Of a DNA stretch of 12,196 nt, positions 1 to 6,938 are shown one piece after another. Source of the DNA: Clostridia bacterium (GTDB taxonomy: Bacteria > Bacillota > Clostridia > Christensenellales > Maliibacteriaceae); assembly GCA_017935825.1 (NCBI GenBank), contig JAGBGW010000247.1, positions 1-12,196 on the forward strand, written 5' to 3'. Position numbers and translations under genes: made by a program. Below the pieces are notes generated by a model, which was not told the origin of the DNA, did no database searches, and saw nothing but the letters and a program-made list of their open reading frames with translations. Position 1 is the stretch's first letter. Each line of letters starts with the position of its first letter.

Positions 1-590
1 CCCACAAAGCAGGTAACACCGCCATCGCACTGGATGAGATGACGAAGATTTTTGAAGTAAACGGCGTGGAAGTCCAGCGTGTGGAGATCGGCTCCCTGGC
101 AGTACGCGGCTGCATCGGCTGCGGTTACTGCAAGCAAAACGGCAAGTGTGCATTTGACGACATCGTAAATGAGCTTTCCCCTGCGCTGGAAGCATGCGAC
201 GGTCTTGTTGTGGCAAGCCCCGTGTACTATGCTTCCGCCAACGGCACGCTGGTAAGTCTTCTTGACCGCCTGTTCTACTCCACGTCCTTTGACAAGACCA
301 TGAAGGTGGGCGCAAGCGTGGTGGTGGCTCGCCGCGGCGGCCTTTCGGCAACCTTTGACGAACTGAACAAATACTTCACCATCACCGGTATGCCCGTTGC
401 ATCCAGCCAGTACTGGAACAGCGTTCACGGACGCAATCAGGGCGAGGCGGTGCAAGACGGCGAAGGTCTGCAGACCATGCGTACGCTGGCACGCAACATG
501 GTGTTTTTGATGAAATCCATCGCTCTGGGCAAAGAAGCATACGGTCTGCCTGAAAAAGAAGAGAAGATCTCCACCCATTTTATCCGTTAA
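1..590 (+). CDS. Flavodoxin-fold NAD(P)H-dependent FMN reductase (5' end missing)
   Basis: The frame is open from base 3, so the gene starts left of the window; the internal ATG at 39 is not the start. The first visible residues (HKAGNTAIAL) match the phosphate-binding loop after strand 1 of NADPH-dependent FMN reductases (GSP.K.GNT), so only about 10 residues are missing. Further along come a Cys-rich turn (C-x2-C-x2-C-x5-C, coding bases about 111-149) and the flavin/dimer segment SPVYYASANGTLVSLLDR. These enzymes bind FMN and pass electrons from NAD(P)H to quinones, flavins or other acceptors in the cytosol. The four-cysteine spacing also fits the compact [4Fe-4S] motif of iron-sulfur flavoproteins, but many plain FMN reductases of gut Clostridia carry a similar CIGC turn, so cluster binding is uncertain. 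No terminator is visible before the next promoter. The fold call is firm; the substrate is unknown. Confidence 0.88.
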   Translation, partial: HKAGNTAIALDEMTKIFEVNGVEVQRVEIGSLAVRGCIGCGYCKQNGKCAFDDIVNELSPALEACDGLVVASPVYYASANGTLVSLLDRLFYSTSFDKTMKVGASVVVARRGGLSATFDELNKYFTITGMPVASSQYWNSVHGRNQGEAVQDGEGLQTMRTLARNMVFLMKSIALGKEAYGLPEKEEKISTHFIR

Positions 591-601
591 ATCGCCTTGA
601 T

Positions 602-630
602 TTGACAGGTCGACCGCACAAAGATACAAT
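602..630 (+). promoter_or_regulatory. Sigma-A promoter of the LCP gene
   Basis: TTGACA at 602-607 and TACAAT at 625-630 are separated by exactly 17 bp. This is a perfect -35 and a one-mismatch -10, placed 68 bp before the LCP start codon. Transcription should begin near 637, inside the palindrome at 635-657. Confidence 0.75.
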
Positions 631-634
631 AAGC

Positions 635-657
635 GAACATGTATGCTATACATGTTC
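635..657. promoter_or_regulatory. Perfect palindrome at the LCP transcription start (candidate operator)
   Basis: The arms GAACATGTAT (635-644) and ATACATGTTC (648-657) are perfect 10-bp inverted repeats around GCT. The palindrome begins 4 bp after the -10 hexamer, so it covers the predicted start point, a classic repressor position. If transcribed it could also form a hairpin at the 5' end of the mRNA. The regulator is unknown. The GAAC/GTTC ends resemble a LexA half-site, but the spacing is wrong for Gram-positive LexA (GAAC-N4-GTTC). Confidence 0.55.
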
Positions 658-697
658 ATCATGATTTACCATCGTAAGACTACGAACAGGAGCTGAT

Positions 698-1798
698 TTG
701 GCATTGCGACAGCAACCTATGTATACACGCAACAACAGCCGTCATGAGGATTTTCTCAGCATGGACCGCCCGCGTTCCAAACGCAGAAGAAGCAAACGCC
801 GCCGCACGCGGCGCATGTTTATTACATTGTTCTGCGTGATCATTATACTAAGCGGTCTTTTCAGCGGCGGTCTGATCTATGTAAAATCTTTGCTTGGCCA
901 GGCTGAGCGTGTGGACCTGAACACCGATGATCTTGGCATCGTCACCACGCCGCCGACCACAGTAAGTGAAAACGACGACGTCCAGCAGGAAGAAGTTCCC
1001 GCCGGTCCCGAGGTCATCAACTTTGCACTGTACGGTGTGGACACAAGAAGCACCACTGATACCACAGGCAATTCCGACGTGATCATGATCGTTTCGGTGG
1101 ATAAGACCAACAACAAGATCCGTTTGATCTCCATCGCCCGCGATACCTATGTTGCAGTGGAAGGCTACGGCAGCACCAAGATTAACCATGCATTTTCCTA
1201 TGGTGGCCCCACCCTTGCCATCAAAACGCTGAACCAGAATTTCCAGATGGATATTCAGGATTTTGTTGCCGTCAACTTCGCACAGGTGGCCGAGATCATC
1301 GACTACGTGGGCGGTGTTACCGTCAACGTGGATTCCGATGAACGCCGTGTTGCAAACCAGTATATTGCTGAGCTTAACCGCATCGGTATCCCCTGTTCTG
1401 AGATCACTCAGACAGGCGATGTACTGCTTTCCGGTCCGCAGGCTGTGGCATATTCCCGCGACCGCTACAACGGCAATGACGGCGCCCGTACGGGGCGCCA
1501 GCGCGAAGTGCTGATGGCACTGTACGAAACGGCGAAAAAGCAACCGGTGACCCGTTACCCCGGATTGGTCAAACTGGTGCTTGCGCAGTGCTCCACCTCG
1601 CTGACCGACAGCGAAATGCTGGAACTTGGTATTTGGGCGGTCACCAACAATGCCACCATCGAGCAGTACTCCTTCCCCGACGGCAATGTTAATTCCCGCG
1701 GCGAGACCATCAACGGCATGTGGTGCTACGTGTACGATCTGGATAAAGCCACCGAGATCCTGCATCGCTTCATTTACGAAGATACCCTGCCCGAATAA
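698..1798 (+). CDS. LytR-CpsA-Psr (LCP) family cell-wall glycopolymer ligase
   Basis: Membrane-anchored enzyme expected to move an undecaprenyl-phosphate-linked polymer (teichoic acid, capsule or other wall glycan) onto peptidoglycan outside the cell. The 366-aa product has a strongly basic cytoplasmic N-terminus (about residues 24-39, Arg/Lys-rich), one membrane segment (about 41-63), an acidic/Thr-rich linker (about 73-105) and the LCP domain (about 107-285). Family signatures are visible: GVDTR (113-117), SDVIMIVSVD (126-135), SIARDTYV with the lipid-phosphate-binding Arg/Asp (145-152), KINHAFSYGG (161-170), VNFAQVAEIIDYVGGV (192-207) and the late AYSRDRYN with ARTGRQRE (251-270). The start is a TTG: AGGAG at 688-692 lies 5 nt upstream, whereas the next ATG (719) has no such site. 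It has its own promoter and ends at a strong hairpin. Family firm; the polymer it attaches cannot be told from sequence. Confidence 0.93.
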   Translation: MALRQQPMYTRNNSRHEDFLSMDRPRSKRRRSKRRRTRRMFITLFCVIIILSGLFSGGLIYVKSLLGQAERVDLNTDDLGIVTTPPTTVSENDDVQQEEVPAGPEVINFALYGVDTRSTTDTTGNSDVIMIVSVDKTNNKIRLISIARDTYVAVEGYGSTKINHAFSYGGPTLAIKTLNQNFQMDIQDFVAVNFAQVAEIIDYVGGVTVNVDSDERRVANQYIAELNRIGIPCSEITQTGDVLLSGPQAVAYSRDRYNGNDGARTGRQREVLMALYETAKKQPVTRYPGLVKLVLAQCSTSLTDSEMLELGIWAVTNNATIEQYSFPDGNVNSRGETINGMWCYVYDLDKATEILHRFIYEDTLPE

Positions 1799-1812
1799 AA
1801 AAACCAAAAAAC

Positions 1813-1842
1813 AAATGCGGTATGCAACAGCATACCGCATTT
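1813..1842. terminator. Two-way rho-independent terminator between LCP gene and nadE
   Basis: A perfect 13-bp stem (1813-1825 with 1830-1842) closes a 4-nt AACA loop. T-rich sequence follows on the plus strand (TTTTAT). On the minus strand a longer T-rich run follows, seen as the A-rich stretch at 1796-1812. It lies between two converging genes, 14 bp past each stop codon, and should stop transcription from both. Confidence 0.88.
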
Positions 1843-1856
1843 TATGATGCAAAAAT

Positions 1857-3743
1857 CTAAATTTCGATTGCTTCCACCTGATTCAGCCAAAGCTGTGCGC
1901 TTGCCTCCGAGGGCATGGACCAGTCGCCTCTGGGGGAGAAGCCGATGGAGCCGATCTTGGGGCCATCGGGCAGGCAGTTGCGCTTGAACTGCTGGGTAAA
2001 GAACCGCCGGTAGAAGGTGCGCATGGTGTTTTTGATTGTCTCGCGCTCCACATCGGGGAAGGCGATGCAGGCAAGTGCAAAGACCTTGTCGGGTGCACAG
2101 CCGCCGCCCAGCGCGTGGAAGATGATAAAGTCGTGCAGGTCGTACTTGCCGATGCGCTCTTCCGTCTTCTGGGCGATCTTGCCCTCTTTGTCGGGGGGCA
2201 GAAGCTCGGGGCTGATGGGGGTATCCAGCACCGCGCGCAGGACGGCGGCGCAGGATTCATGGGTGTCTGCATAGTAAGCGATGATGTGCTGCATCAGCGT
2301 CTTGGGCACACCGCCGTTGACGGAATACATGCTCATGTGGTCACCGTTGTAGGTGCACCAGCCAAGTGCCAGCTCGGACAGGTCGCCCGTACCCACCACG
2401 ATGCCGCCGATCTTGTTGGCAAGGTCCATCAAAATCTGGGTGCGCTCTCGTGCCTGGGTGTTTTCGTAGGTCACATCGTGGGCATCCACATCGTGACCGA
2501 TGTCCTTGAAGTGCTGCAGGCAGGCATCCTTGATGGGAACGATGCGCATGGTGGCGCCGAAGCGGTCGATGAGTTCCTTTGCACTGCTGAAGGTCTGGTC
2601 GCTTGTGCCAAAGCCGGGCATGGTGACGGCAAGGATGTTTTCGCAAGGCAGGTTTGCGATCTTGAATGCCTCTGCCGTGACGATCAATGCCAAGGTGGAA
2701 TCAAGACCGCCGGAAATGCCGATGACAGCGGACTTTGCATGGATTTTTTGAAGGCGCGTTGCAAGGGCATGTGCCTGCAGTGCAATGATCTCCTCGCATC
2801 GTGCGGCACGCTCACACTTGTCCTCAGGAATGAAGGGATAGGCCTGTACGTATTCGGGCAGACGTTCCGTATCGCCGCCTTTATAGCTGATACGGCGATA
2901 GTTGTCACGAAGGGGAGAAAGATTCTGCTTCTTTCTTCTGACAAATTCGATCTTCTCCACGTCCACATAATCGCACAGTGCGCCAAAGGTGTACTTGTGC
3001 TGCTTTACGTTCTTGCCGCGGACAGCGATGAGGCTGTGACCGTTGAAGACGTAGTCGGCGGTGGACTCCTGCGTACCTGCGTTTGCCAGTACGTATGCGG
3101 CATCGTACTGGGCACTATGGGCTTTTACAAACAGCTGGCGGCGTGCATCCTGCCCCACGGAAGCATCGTCTGCAAACAGGTTGGCCACCACGTTGGCGCC
3201 GCCTGCGCAGGAAAGTGCGGCAGGGGTCACCTGTGCGTACAGGTCTTCGCCGATCTGTGCGGCGACCACAAGTTCGCTTTCCTCTTCACAGAACAGCAGG
3301 TCCGTGCCGAAGGGCACGCATTTTTTGCCCACGCGGATGGTCAGCTCTTTGGAAACCTGTGCACGGGTGAACTTTGCATCGCGGACAGGATGAAGGAAGG
3401 TCTTCGGGATCACGCCCAGAATCTCACCGTTGGCAATCGCCACGGCACAGTTGAAGATTTTGCCGATGCAGATCAAAGGTGTGCCGACGAAAAGCAGCTT
3501 CCCCTGCATATGGCAGGATGCGTTTGCAATTTTTTCAAGCGCAGGTGCGATGGAATTTAAAAGCGCAACCTGAGAAAACAGGTCGCCCAAGGTAGCGCCT
3601 GTAAGACTAAGCTCGGGAAACACCAGCACATCTGCATCCGTTTGTTTTGCAAGTGCGATGATTTGTTCCGTATTTTCCTGGACGTCACCCAGCACAAGGT
3701 GCGGTGTGATCGCTGCAAGTTTGACAAAGCCATATCGATTCAT
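1857..3743 (-). CDS. nadE: Glutamine-dependent NAD+ synthase
   Basis: Makes NAD+ from deamido-NAD+ (nicotinate adenine dinucleotide), ATP and glutamine, the last step of NAD synthesis, in the cytosol. The 628-aa product is the two-domain form. An N-terminal nitrilase-type glutaminase carries the Glu-Lys-Cys triad: E44 in VFPELSLTG, K114 in PKTFLHP, C179 in ALSCAGG. A C-terminal ATP-pyrophosphatase synthase domain has the P-loop SGGLDS (344-349), then GTGDLSELALGWCTY and MYSVNGGVPKTL. Length is normal for this fused type. I chose the ATG at 3743 because GGGGGA (minus strand of 3751-3756) is 7 nt upstream and MNRYGFVKLAAITP matches the family's N-terminus. A GTG in frame at 3764 would add seven residues and is less likely. 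Divergent from asnA across 160 bp; no convincing promoter of its own was found there. Confidence 0.96.
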   Translation of the reverse strand: MNRYGFVKLAAITPHLVLGDVQENTEQIIALAKQTDADVLVFPELSLTGATLGDLFSQVALLNSIAPALEKIANASCHMQGKLLFVGTPLICIGKIFNCAVAIANGEILGVIPKTFLHPVRDAKFTRAQVSKELTIRVGKKCVPFGTDLLFCEEESELVVAAQIGEDLYAQVTPAALSCAGGANVVANLFADDASVGQDARRQLFVKAHSAQYDAAYVLANAGTQESTADYVFNGHSLIAVRGKNVKQHKYTFGALCDYVDVEKIEFVRRKKQNLSPLRDNYRRISYKGGDTERLPEYVQAYPFIPEDKCERAARCEEIIALQAHALATRLQKIHAKSAVIGISGGLDSTLALIVTAEAFKIANLPCENILAVTMPGFGTSDQTFSSAKELIDRFGATMRIVPIKDACLQHFKDIGHDVDAHDVTYENTQARERTQILMDLANKIGGIVVGTGDLSELALGWCTYNGDHMSMYSVNGGVPKTLMQHIIAYYADTHESCAAVLRAVLDTPISPELLPPDKEGKIAQKTEERIGKYDLHDFIIFHALGGGCAPDKVFALACIAFPDVERETIKNTMRTFYRRFFTQQFKRNCLPDGPKIGSIGFSPRGDWSMPSEASAQLWLNQVEAIEI

Positions 3744-3817
3744 CTGAAATTCCCCCATTCTCACATCAATTCGGGTGATTTTTTCAATAGTTCAGCACAT
3801 TGTATATTCGCCGTGGA

Positions 3818-3845
3818 TTGACATTTATCCTTGTTCAGGTACAAT
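3818..3845 (+). promoter_or_regulatory. Sigma-A promoter of asnA
   Basis: TTGACA (3818-3823) and TACAAT (3840-3845) are separated by 16 bp, 58 bp before the asnA start codon. The short leader (about 50 nt) leaves no room for a T-box. Confidence 0.7.
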
Positions 3846-3880
3846 AGTTTTGTGCATGAATTATAGAAGATTTGCATAAA

Positions 3881-3894
3881 ACTCCCAAAGGAGT
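3881..3894 (+). promoter_or_regulatory. Small hairpin covering the asnA ribosome binding site
   Basis: ACTCC (3881-3885) can pair with GGAGT (3890-3894) around a CAAA loop. GGAGT is the core of the AAGGAG ribosome binding site (3888-3893), which lies 10 nt before the ATG. The stem is only 5 bp, so any effect on translation is an inference. Confidence 0.35.
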
Positions 3895-3903
3895 CTGACG
3901 AAT

Positions 3904-4911
3904 ATGAACACCATTATTCCCGAGGGCTATGTATCTGCCCTTGGCATGTATGACACACAAAAATGCATCGGCCTTTTGAAGCGCCTGTTTGAGGACAAAC
4001 TGGCAGCAAACCTGCACCTTCGCCGCGTATCGGCGCCGCTGTTTGTTGAAGCTTCCACCGGTCTGAATGATAACCTTTCGGGCACCGAGCGCCCCGTATC
4101 CTTCACCGTCAAGGCAACGGGCACGGATGCGCAGGTGGTACACTCCCTTGCAAAGTGGAAGCGTATGGCGCTGTACCGCTATGACTTCTACCCCGGAAAC
4201 GGTCTTTACACCGACATGAACGCGATCCGCCGCGACGAGGATGAGCTTGATAACCTGCACTCGGTCTACGTGGACCAGTGGGACTGGGAAAAGGTCATCA
4301 CCCGTGAGCAGAGAACGGAAGAATATCTGAAGGCCACCGTTTCCTCCATCGTGGAGGCAATTGCAGATACCTGCACCGCCATCAACGCCATCTACCCCGT
4401 GCTGCACACCAAGATCTGCCGCGAGGTTTCTTTCGTCACCACGCAGGAGCTGGAGGACATGTATCCTGACAAGACCCCTGAGGAGCGCGAGGACCTGTAC
4501 GTGCGCCAGCATCCTTCCACCTTCATTATGAAGATCGGCGGCAAGCTTCGCTCGGGCAAGCCCCACGGCATGCGTTCCCCCGACTACGACGATTGGGAAT
4601 TAAACGGCGACATCCTCTTCTGGGACGATCTGCTTGACAGAAGCATTGAGCTTTCCTCCATGGGTATTCGCGTGGATGAGGAAGCGCTGGACCGCCAGCT
4701 GCGCGAATCGGGCTGTGACGACCGCCGTGAGCTTTTGTTCCACAAGATGCTGCTGGAGGGCAAACTGCCCCTGTCCATCGGCGGCGGTATCGGTCAAAGC
4801 CGTCTTTGCATGCTCTTGATGCGCAAAGCCCACATCGGCGAGGTCCAGTCCTCGGTCTGGGATGAGGAGACCAAAACTGCTTGCGAGAAGGCAGGCATTA
4901 CTCTTTTGTAA
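3904..4911 (+). CDS. asnA: Aspartate-ammonia ligase (asparagine synthetase A)
   Basis: Makes asparagine from aspartate, ammonia and ATP (giving AMP and pyrophosphate) in the cytosol. The enzyme has a class II aminoacyl-tRNA-synthetase-like core and normally works as a homodimer. At 335 aa the length matches the family (about 330). Recognisable blocks: an N-terminal helix region TQKCIGLLKRLFEDKL, RVSAPLFVEASTGLNDNLSG (41-60), LAKWKRMALYRY (82-93), GLYTDMNAIRRDE (100-112), SVYVDQWDWE (120-129), RQHPSTFIMKIGG (201-213), and the C-terminal motif 3 region GGGIGQSRLCMLLM (293-306). The ATG at 3904 has AAGGAG 10 nt upstream. Transcribed alone from its own promoter and closed by the terminator at 4959-4993. 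It uses free ammonia, not glutamine, in contrast to the neighbouring nadE product. Confidence 0.96.
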   Translation: MNTIIPEGYVSALGMYDTQKCIGLLKRLFEDKLAANLHLRRVSAPLFVEASTGLNDNLSGTERPVSFTVKATGTDAQVVHSLAKWKRMALYRYDFYPGNGLYTDMNAIRRDEDELDNLHSVYVDQWDWEKVITREQRTEEYLKATVSSIVEAIADTCTAINAIYPVLHTKICREVSFVTTQELEDMYPDKTPEEREDLYVRQHPSTFIMKIGGKLRSGKPHGMRSPDYDDWELNGDILFWDDLLDRSIELSSMGIRVDEEALDRQLRESGCDDRRELLFHKMLLEGKLPLSIGGGIGQSRLCMLLMRKAHIGEVQSSVWDEETKTACEKAGITLL

Positions 4912-4958
4912 TGAGCGTACACGGCGACAGCAAGCCCCCGCCCTACAAATTTTCACAC

Positions 4959-4993
4959 AAAAAGAGCTGAATGAAACCCGTTCAGCTCTTTTT
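4959..4993 (+). terminator. Rho-independent terminator after asnA
   Basis: The arms AAAAAGAGCTGAA (4959-4971) and TTCAGCTCTTTTT (4981-4993) form a 13-bp stem with a 9-nt loop, followed by CTTTTG. It lies 48 nt past the asnA stop. Confidence 0.85.
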
Positions 4994-5019
4994 CTTTTGT
5001 AACAAATCCGTCCTTTGCG

Positions 5020-5028
5020 TGGTATGAT
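5020..5028 (+). promoter_or_regulatory. Extended -10 promoter of the lipoprotein gene
   Basis: TGG-TATGAT (5020-5028) fits the extended -10 pattern TGn-TATAAT. The best upstream hexamer, TTGTAA at 4997-5002, is 20 bp away, too far for an ordinary -35, so the extended -10 probably carries the promoter. It sits between the asnA terminator and the lipoprotein start. Confidence 0.5.
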
Positions 5029-5056
5029 AGTGTAAAGGATATGGAGGAAAAATGCG

Positions 5057-5533
5057 ATGAATACAATCAAAATGATCGTTGTGCTTTGTTTGATGCTGTC
5101 CCTTCTTTTCGGCTGTGGGAAGAAAGAGGAAGTACCCATGCAGATGGGAAATCCGTGGCAGGAATATTCTTCTCTTGCCGAGGCGGTGGATGCGGTGGGC
5201 TTTGAACTTGACCTGCCCGAAGAGATCGGCAGCTATGAAGCCACAACCTTTCGCGTGATGGGCGGCGTACTTTTGGAAGTAACCTATCAAAAGGGTGACA
5301 CGCAGGTGGTGGTACGAAAGCAGGCAGGCGAAGGCGAGGATTTAAGCGGTGTTTATGAGACCTTCCGCGATGTGGAGTCCTTCGACTACTTTGACGGCGT
5401 CATCACCCAAAAGCGCAGGCGCGACTGCCACGTGATGCTGATCGACAAAGGCGGTTATTCCCATAGTTTCTATTTCCCCACCGAGTGGGTGGAAGAGTAC
5501 ACCGTGTTCATCGATGTGATGTTTGAAGAATAA
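5057..5533 (+). CDS. Putative lipoprotein, DUF4367-like
   Basis: A 158-aa protein expected to be tethered to the outer face of the membrane. Residues 1-19 form a lipoprotein signal peptide: short basic start (Lys5), hydrophobic core, then lipobox LFGC with the lipidated Cys20. A charged GKKEE linker follows. The mature part begins NPW.EYSSLAEAVDAVGFELDLPEEIGSYE and continues with FRVMGGVLLEVTYQKGDTQVVVRKQAGEGEDLSGVYE. This resembles the pattern of DUF4367 domains in gut Clostridia (NPW...EEA....F...P and IRKG.G..D.SG.Y). The match is from memory and tentative, and the function is unknown. GGAGG at 5043-5047 is 9 nt before the ATG. An even closer ATG at 5052 opens only ATG-CGA-TGA. Single gene with its own promoter and terminator. 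Confidence 0.82.
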   Translation: MNTIKMIVVLCLMLSLLFGCGKKEEVPMQMGNPWQEYSSLAEAVDAVGFELDLPEEIGSYEATTFRVMGGVLLEVTYQKGDTQVVVRKQAGEGEDLSGVYETFRDVESFDYFDGVITQKRRRDCHVMLIDKGGYSHSFYFPTEWVEEYTVFIDVMFEE

Positions 5534-5536
5534 CGC

Positions 5537-5568
5537 AAAAAGAGTTGAGCAAATGCTCAACTCTTTTT
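5537..5568. terminator. Two-way terminator between lipoprotein and permease genes
   Basis: A perfect 14-bp stem (5537-5550 with 5555-5568) encloses an AAAT loop, with T6 at the plus-strand end and matching T5 on the minus strand. It lies between two converging genes, 3 bp past the stop codons on either side. Confidence 0.88.
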
Positions 5569-5571
5569 TGT

Positions 5572-6855
5572 TTACACTAATGGATAAAACAGCGGAACGA
5601 GCGCGATGATCGCCGCAAGGGTGATCAGCGAGGGTTTCCAGCCGAATCTCACATAATCCATGAAATCGTAGCCTGCCACCTGGGTCATGGTGATCTGTGC
5701 TGCCGCAAGGGGCGTGCAGAAGGCAAAGCTTGCCGCGAAGGTGATGCCGACACAGAAACCCATGGCATCAAAGCCGTAGGCATGGCACATGGAAAGTGCG
5801 ATGGGCAGTACGATGATGATGGCGGTGGAGTTGGTGATGACCTGGCTTAAGATCATGGTCAGCGTGACCAGCACCACGAATATCAGATAGGGATCGCGGG
5901 AGGTACCAAGAAGGCTTGTGACCATATCTGCGATAAATTCGCCCGTACCCGACACGGTCAGCGCGTTGCCAAGACCAAGACATGCGCCAAGGAAGATGAC
6001 GGAGGACCAGGAGACCTCACGGGTGACGTCCTTCATGGAGCAGCAGCCCGTCAGCACGCACGCGATCGCCGCACAAAGTGCGGTCATGGTGGTGGACAAA
6101 ATGTTCGTCACGTAGAAGAACATCATAAGTCCTGCAATGATGGAGATGGTGATCAGCTTTTTCTTATCCACCTGATCGTTCATCACCGCATCCAGCTTTT
6201 TCTGCGCCACATCCATTTCTTCTTCGGGACGATCGCCCCAGATGCGGATGCCGTCGCGATAACCCCATACAAAAAGATAGATCGCAAAAAGTGCCGTGAT
6301 GCAAAGACCGGGCGCGGTCAGTGTCCACATGGTCATCTGTTCACCATGCATATTGACCATCAGTCCGTTTGCCGTCAGCTGCGGTGTGCAGCCGATGAGG
6401 GTGCATGCACCGCCGTACATGACGGCGCAGCCCAGGGGCAGCAGCAGATTTTTTCTGTGCATCCTGTCGGAAGCACGGCTGACACTTTCCACAATGGGGA
6501 TCAGCGCAGCCAGAATCGCTGTATTTGCAAGGAACATGGCAAGCACCGCAGAAAGTAAAAACGTGACGATCAGAAATGTCTTTTCATTTCCCTTCGAGGC
6601 ACGGATCGCAGTCTGTCCAAGGATGCGGGCAGCACCTGTTTTGAACATGGCGATGCCCACGATCATGGAGGATACCATCAAAATGACGATGCTGTTGGAA
6701 AACTGTCCGAATACATCGTCAAAGCTGCAGGCTTTGAACAGCACCATCAGCACGCAGCCGATGACGCCTGCCACAGCTTCGGGAATACAGCGGCTCACAA
6801 AGCAGATCACGCAGCCGATCAGAACCAAAATACCAACGATTTCGCTATACACCAT
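5572..6855 (-). CDS. SLC13/DASS-type anion permease (IT superfamily)
   Basis: A 427-aa polytopic inner-membrane transporter, with about 11-12 hydrophobic segments and a charged cytoplasmic loop at about 200-234 (EEEMDVAQKK, DQVDKKK). Two repeated halves each hold the helix-break motif typical of divalent-anion:sodium symporters: LANTAILAALIPI (about 109-121) and ITNSTAIIIVLPI (340-352). The substrate/sodium-site loop GGACTLIGCTP (148-158) follows the first. Relatives carry dicarboxylates, citrate, sulfate or similar anions, usually with sodium, but the substrate cannot be read here. It is unusually rich in cysteine for a transporter (about 17). A strong AGGAGG-type site stands just before the ATG at 6855. 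A terminator separates it from the upstream SDR gene, so it may have its own promoter or depend on read-through. Confidence 0.88.
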   Translation of the reverse strand: MVYSEIVGILVLIGCVICFVSRCIPEAVAGVIGCVLMVLFKACSFDDVFGQFSNSIVILMVSSMIVGIAMFKTGAARILGQTAIRASKGNEKTFLIVTFLLSAVLAMFLANTAILAALIPIVESVSRASDRMHRKNLLLPLGCAVMYGGACTLIGCTPQLTANGLMVNMHGEQMTMWTLTAPGLCITALFAIYLFVWGYRDGIRIWGDRPEEEMDVAQKKLDAVMNDQVDKKKLITISIIAGLMMFFYVTNILSTTMTALCAAIACVLTGCCSMKDVTREVSWSSVIFLGACLGLGNALTVSGTGEFIADMVTSLLGTSRDPYLIFVVLVTLTMILSQVITNSTAIIIVLPIALSMCHAYGFDAMGFCVGITFAASFAFCTPLAAAQITMTQVAGYDFMDYVRFGWKPSLITLAAIIALVPLFYPLV

Positions 6856-6881
6856 TACCCTCCTCCTGCCGGAATTTCATG

Positions 6882-6919
6882 AAAAAAGGACTGTGCGCAG
6901 ATACATCCGTGCACAGTCC
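6882..6919 (-). terminator. Rho-independent terminator after the SDR gene
   Basis: Read on the minus strand, GGACTGTGC and GCACAGTCC (plus positions 6911-6919 and 6888-6896) form a 9-bp stem with a 14-nt loop, followed by T6 (6882-6887). It lies 19 nt past the SDR stop codon and 27 nt before the permease start, so it ends the MFS-SDR operon or reduces read-through into the permease gene. Confidence 0.78.
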
Positions 6920-6938
6920 ATCGAGGTTTCATTCAGAA

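Noticed and set aside
635..657. LexA (SOS) box at the LCP promoter
   Set aside because: Gram-positive LexA sites have GAAC and GTTC four bases apart; here they are 15 bases apart within a different palindrome.
848..1852. A 334-codon open frame on the minus strand across the LCP gene
   Set aside because: It is antisense to a gene with clear LCP motifs, has no ribosome binding site or recognisable domain, and its composition is that of a mirrored coding frame.
2115..3560. A 481-codon open frame on the plus strand across nadE
   Set aside because: It is the reverse-strand shadow of nadE: rich in Cys/His/Gly without any family pattern, while the minus strand carries full catalytic motifs.
3744..3830. 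A nadE promoter in the divergent region (TACAAT on the minus strand near 3799-3804)
   Set aside because: No acceptable -35 hexamer lies 16-18 bp upstream, so the call would rest on a single A+T-rich hexamer.
3846..3903. T-box leader regulating asnA
   Set aside because: The predicted leader is only about 50 nt and has no T-box sequence or terminator, too short for a tRNA-sensing T-box.
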